A DNA stretch of 9,163 nucleotides, taken from contig NZ_JAACKB010000099.1 of NCBI RefSeq assembly GCF_010892395.1, positions 1-9,163 on the forward strand, given 5' to 3'. The position numbers were made by a program, and so were the translations under genes. This DNA is from Sulfurovum sp. bin170 (lineage in GTDB: Bacteria; Campylobacterota; Campylobacteria; Campylobacterales; Sulfurovaceae). The notes beneath the pieces were generated by a model that made no database searches, was not told the origin of the DNA, and was given only the letters and a program-made list of their open reading frames with translations. Shown in pieces: positions 7,387-9,163 of the stretch (positions are counted from its first letter, which is position 1; every line of letters starts with the position of its first letter).

Positions 7387-9096
7387 TTACTCTACCTCTT
7401 TTTTCACTTTCTTCTCAGCCTTAACCCAAATATCCCCCTCAGAAAATACCTCCCAAGCCCACTTCAACCACCGAATCAAAGAGAACGCAATCCAGATAGC
7501 CCAAAGCAACATCAAAGCCCTATAGTACCATATAGATACAGAGATAACAGTAGGCTCTGCAATAGCAGTAGAGATACGGTCACTATACCAGTTTAGGTAG
7601 TGTCCATAGGAGTCATTGCCCACTATCATCATATCAGGGTTACCAAGTAGTCCTGCCGATACAGCACCTATGATAGTACCCAAAGCTATAAATGTCAAAA
7701 TCACAAGTCCAATTTGAGTGAAGTTTCTAAGCCACCCTTTGAGTGCAAATCCTCTCTGTTCTCTAAATCTAAGGGCAAATATCCACATAACAATAGGAAG
7801 CATAATAAAGACACTTGTAGTACTAACGCCAAGACCTAGTAGTAACCAATCTCTCGTCTTTAGAGGAGTTCCTTTGACTCTGCCAAGAATCAGAGCAAAC
7901 AATAGAACAGCTAACAGTACTCCCCAAAGAAGTACAGCAGGCCCAAGAGTTGGTCCATCTGTCCATAGTACCCAACGGTTATGTGGCAGAGTCAACTGAA
8001 CACTACTGTTGACACTATCAGAGCTTAGGTCTATATGTGGAAATTTATAGCTCTGCGTAGCTCCTATCTCCTCTCGCCATGAGAGTTTGACCTTTTGGGC
8101 TTTTGCTTGTAGAGGTATGGAGACTTTTCCATTGCTAATCTTTAGGTAGTGACTCTTGCCATCTATCTGCGTCGATTTGAGCTTCTCTGCTCCATCTATT
8201 GTAATGGTATATTGACCTGCTTTTGAACTCTTTAGACTCAAATCTAGTGTCATATCTCGATAGCGACCAGATTGCATAATCTTTAGCTTACTTGACTCTA
8301 TGGTCAGACTTTCACCGCTCACAGCTTTTGCTTTTTGCATAGTGAGTTTTAGTTTCTCACCCTGCCAAGGCTTGAACCTTGGCATTAAAATAGCACCGAC
8401 TTTTAACTGCTCAACAGGCTCTATCCCTTCATAGTTCACATCCCAAATAGATGATATATCCATCTGCCATATCTCTATATGCTTACTATTTTTGCTAAAA
8501 CTAAGCTCCAAATTTTCTGTAATAGGTATAGATGAACGCCAACGATAATAAGAATTTTTGCTACCAAGATACAGAACTGCTTTACCATCTTTTAGCTCTA
8601 TCTCTTTATCTAATATTGACTCATTTGGCAGGAGTTTGTAGAGAAGTCTGTGTGGTTTGTCTATACTATTTAATAGCTTTACCTCTGTATCAATATACCA
8701 TCTTTGACCAAAATAGAGTGTTCTGCTTACCTGTACCATCGGCTCAATTCGGCTTTTCTCTTTTTCTTTCTCTTTTTGCTCTTTTAGATTGTTTATCTCT
8801 ATATAACTCTTATAATCACTTGATACCTGCCACGATTTATCAGTAGATAGACTCTTTAGATTGTGCAGAGGTAGCACAGATGAGAGCATAATCTGCTCAT
8901 GCCCTTTGACTGTACCACTCAATCTAACCTCATGCACACCCTTGGAGAGCATAAGCCAAAGCCCACCACTTCTATCTATATTTAGATTTGCTATTTTATC
9001 ATCTATAGTTACAGTTGATGGTAGCCATATATTGCGATTGCCAAAGATAGGCACAGAAACGACTGCACCTGCTGATATATCTACTCTTATATCCAA
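7387..9096 (-). CDS. C-terminal-half homologue of a large beta-rich envelope protein with membrane domain
   Basis: A 569-residue protein of unknown function. Residues 1-375 are predicted beta-rich and extracytoplasmic in style; 105-114 is a Lys/Glu low-complexity run. Membrane segments lie at about 384-405, 415-442 (long, possibly a hairpin), 458-483 and 524-546, ending in a basic tail. I recognise conserved phrases of an uncharacterised proteobacterial family of roughly 1,200 residues: IWLPSTV, GGLWLMLSKGVHEVRL, RWVLWTDGPTLGPAVLLWG, DWLLLGLGVS, LNWYSDR and FSEGDIW. Here only the C-terminal half is present: no signal peptide, and the first residues already match the interior of that family. 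The TTG start at 9096 has AGGA seven bases upstream; an in-frame TAA at 9129-9127 blocks extension. It could be a truncated gene or half of a split one. The gene is followed 22 bp later by the micro-ORF and stem-loop cluster. Confidence 0.7.
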   Translation of the reverse strand: MDIRVDISAGAVVSVPIFGNRNIWLPSTVTIDDKIANLNIDRSGGLWLMLSKGVHEVRLSGTVKGHEQIMLSSVLPLHNLKSLSTDKSWQVSSDYKSYIEINNLKEQKEKEKEKSRIEPMVQVSRTLYFGQRWYIDTEVKLLNSIDKPHRLLYKLLPNESILDKEIELKDGKAVLYLGSKNSYYRWRSSIPITENLELSFSKNSKHIEIWQMDISSIWDVNYEGIEPVEQLKVGAILMPRFKPWQGEKLKLTMQKAKAVSGESLTIESSKLKIMQSGRYRDMTLDLSLKSSKAGQYTITIDGAEKLKSTQIDGKSHYLKISNGKVSIPLQAKAQKVKLSWREEIGATQSYKFPHIDLSSDSVNSSVQLTLPHNRWVLWTDGPTLGPAVLLWGVLLAVLLFALILGRVKGTPLKTRDWLLLGLGVSTTSVFIMLPIVMWIFALRFREQRGFALKGWLRNFTQIGLVILTFIALGTIIGAVSAGLLGNPDMMIVGNDSYGHYLNWYSDRISTAIAEPTVISVSIWYYRALMLLWAIWIAFSLIRWLKWAWEVFSEGDIWVKAEKKVKKEVE

Positions 9097-9103
9097 TATA
9101 TTA

Positions 9104-9107
9104 TCCT
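9104..9107 (-). promoter_or_regulatory. Ribosome-binding site fixing the TTG start of the large membrane-protein gene
   Basis: AGGA lies seven bases upstream of TTG9096. It is the only candidate start between the in-frame TAA at 9129-9127 and the conserved coding sequence. Confidence 0.55.
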
Positions 9108-9125
9108 GAAAACTACGGAAAAAAA

Positions 9126-9131
9126 ATTATG
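9126..9131 (-). promoter_or_regulatory. Possible -10 box before the large membrane-protein gene
   Basis: Minus-strand CATAAT following periodically spaced T-runs (TTTTT, TTTTTT, TTTT from 9162 to about 9136), the pattern of Campylobacterota promoters, and a run of eight T after it. The predicted start near 9119 leaves a leader of about 23 bases. It suggests the shortened gene could still be transcribed. Confidence 0.4.
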
Positions 9132-9163
9132 CTAAAATGTCAATAAAAAATGAAATTAAAAAC

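Noticed and set aside
7312..7999. Plus-strand frames opposite the large membrane-protein gene, and the other opposite-strand frames across the window
   Set aside because: They are shadows of well-supported genes, have no ribosome-binding sites or family motifs, and show low-complexity translation.
9136..9141. TTGACA-like -35 box upstream of the large membrane-protein gene
   Set aside because: The sequence TTGACA is present on the minus strand but lies only about 8 bases from the best -10 box, far too close for a sigma-70 pair.

Overview
The window looks like chromosome from a Campylobacterota (epsilonproteobacterial) bacterium, of the Sulfurimonas/Sulfurovum/Arcobacter type. The reasons are AT-rich DNA, TATAAT-like -10 boxes lying in T-tracts without a clear -35, a Tgt protein with the Campylobacter-like active-site segment [12 protein letters not shown], and a RCK protein of the COG3400 type beside tgt. 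The taxon is an inference from remembered family sequences, not from a search. I see no rRNA, tRNA, CRISPR array, transposase or prophage gene. No gene-free stretch exceeds about 180 bases.

Layout from left to right. (1) At 3-815 (+) lies an L,D-transpeptidase of the YkuD fold. Its 5' end is unresolved and its frame runs open to the window edge. (2) At 892-2304 (-) is a 470-residue COG3400-type protein with an RCK-like N-terminal half. (3) Divergent from it, across 64 bp, is tgt (2369-3487, +), which encodes the enzyme that inserts the queuosine precursor into tRNA. (4) Convergent with tgt, on the minus strand, is an apparent operon: gatB (7163-5736), a six-helix voltage-sensor potassium channel with a C-terminal RCK domain (5717-4182), and a free-standing TrkA/KtrA-like RCK protein (4185-3490). 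The channel and the RCK gene overlap by ATGA. tgt and the RCK gene end two bases apart inside one perfect 11-bp inverted repeat that probably terminates transcription from both sides. (5) A 175-bp intergenic stretch, 7212-7386, holds the gatB promoter, a cluster of stem-loops with higher GC content, and a possible 29-codon micro-ORF. (6) At 9096-7387 (-) is a beta-rich protein with a C-terminal membrane domain. It resembles only the C-terminal half of a long proteobacterial envelope-protein family, with no signal peptide and a TTG start.

The coherent system is potassium handling. Three RCK-type proteins sit within about 5 kb. The channel and the soluble RCK protein are translationally coupled and could form a mixed gating ring, as the channel-attached and soluble RCK domains do in MthK. 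The channel gene also has a GTG-GTG pair with a ribosome-binding-site-like AAAGAG exactly at the pore/RCK junction, so it could make its own soluble RCK as well. tgt and gatB are translation genes and their link to the channel is probably positional. The L,D-transpeptidase acts in the cell envelope; the large membrane protein is either a decayed fragment or one half of a split gene.
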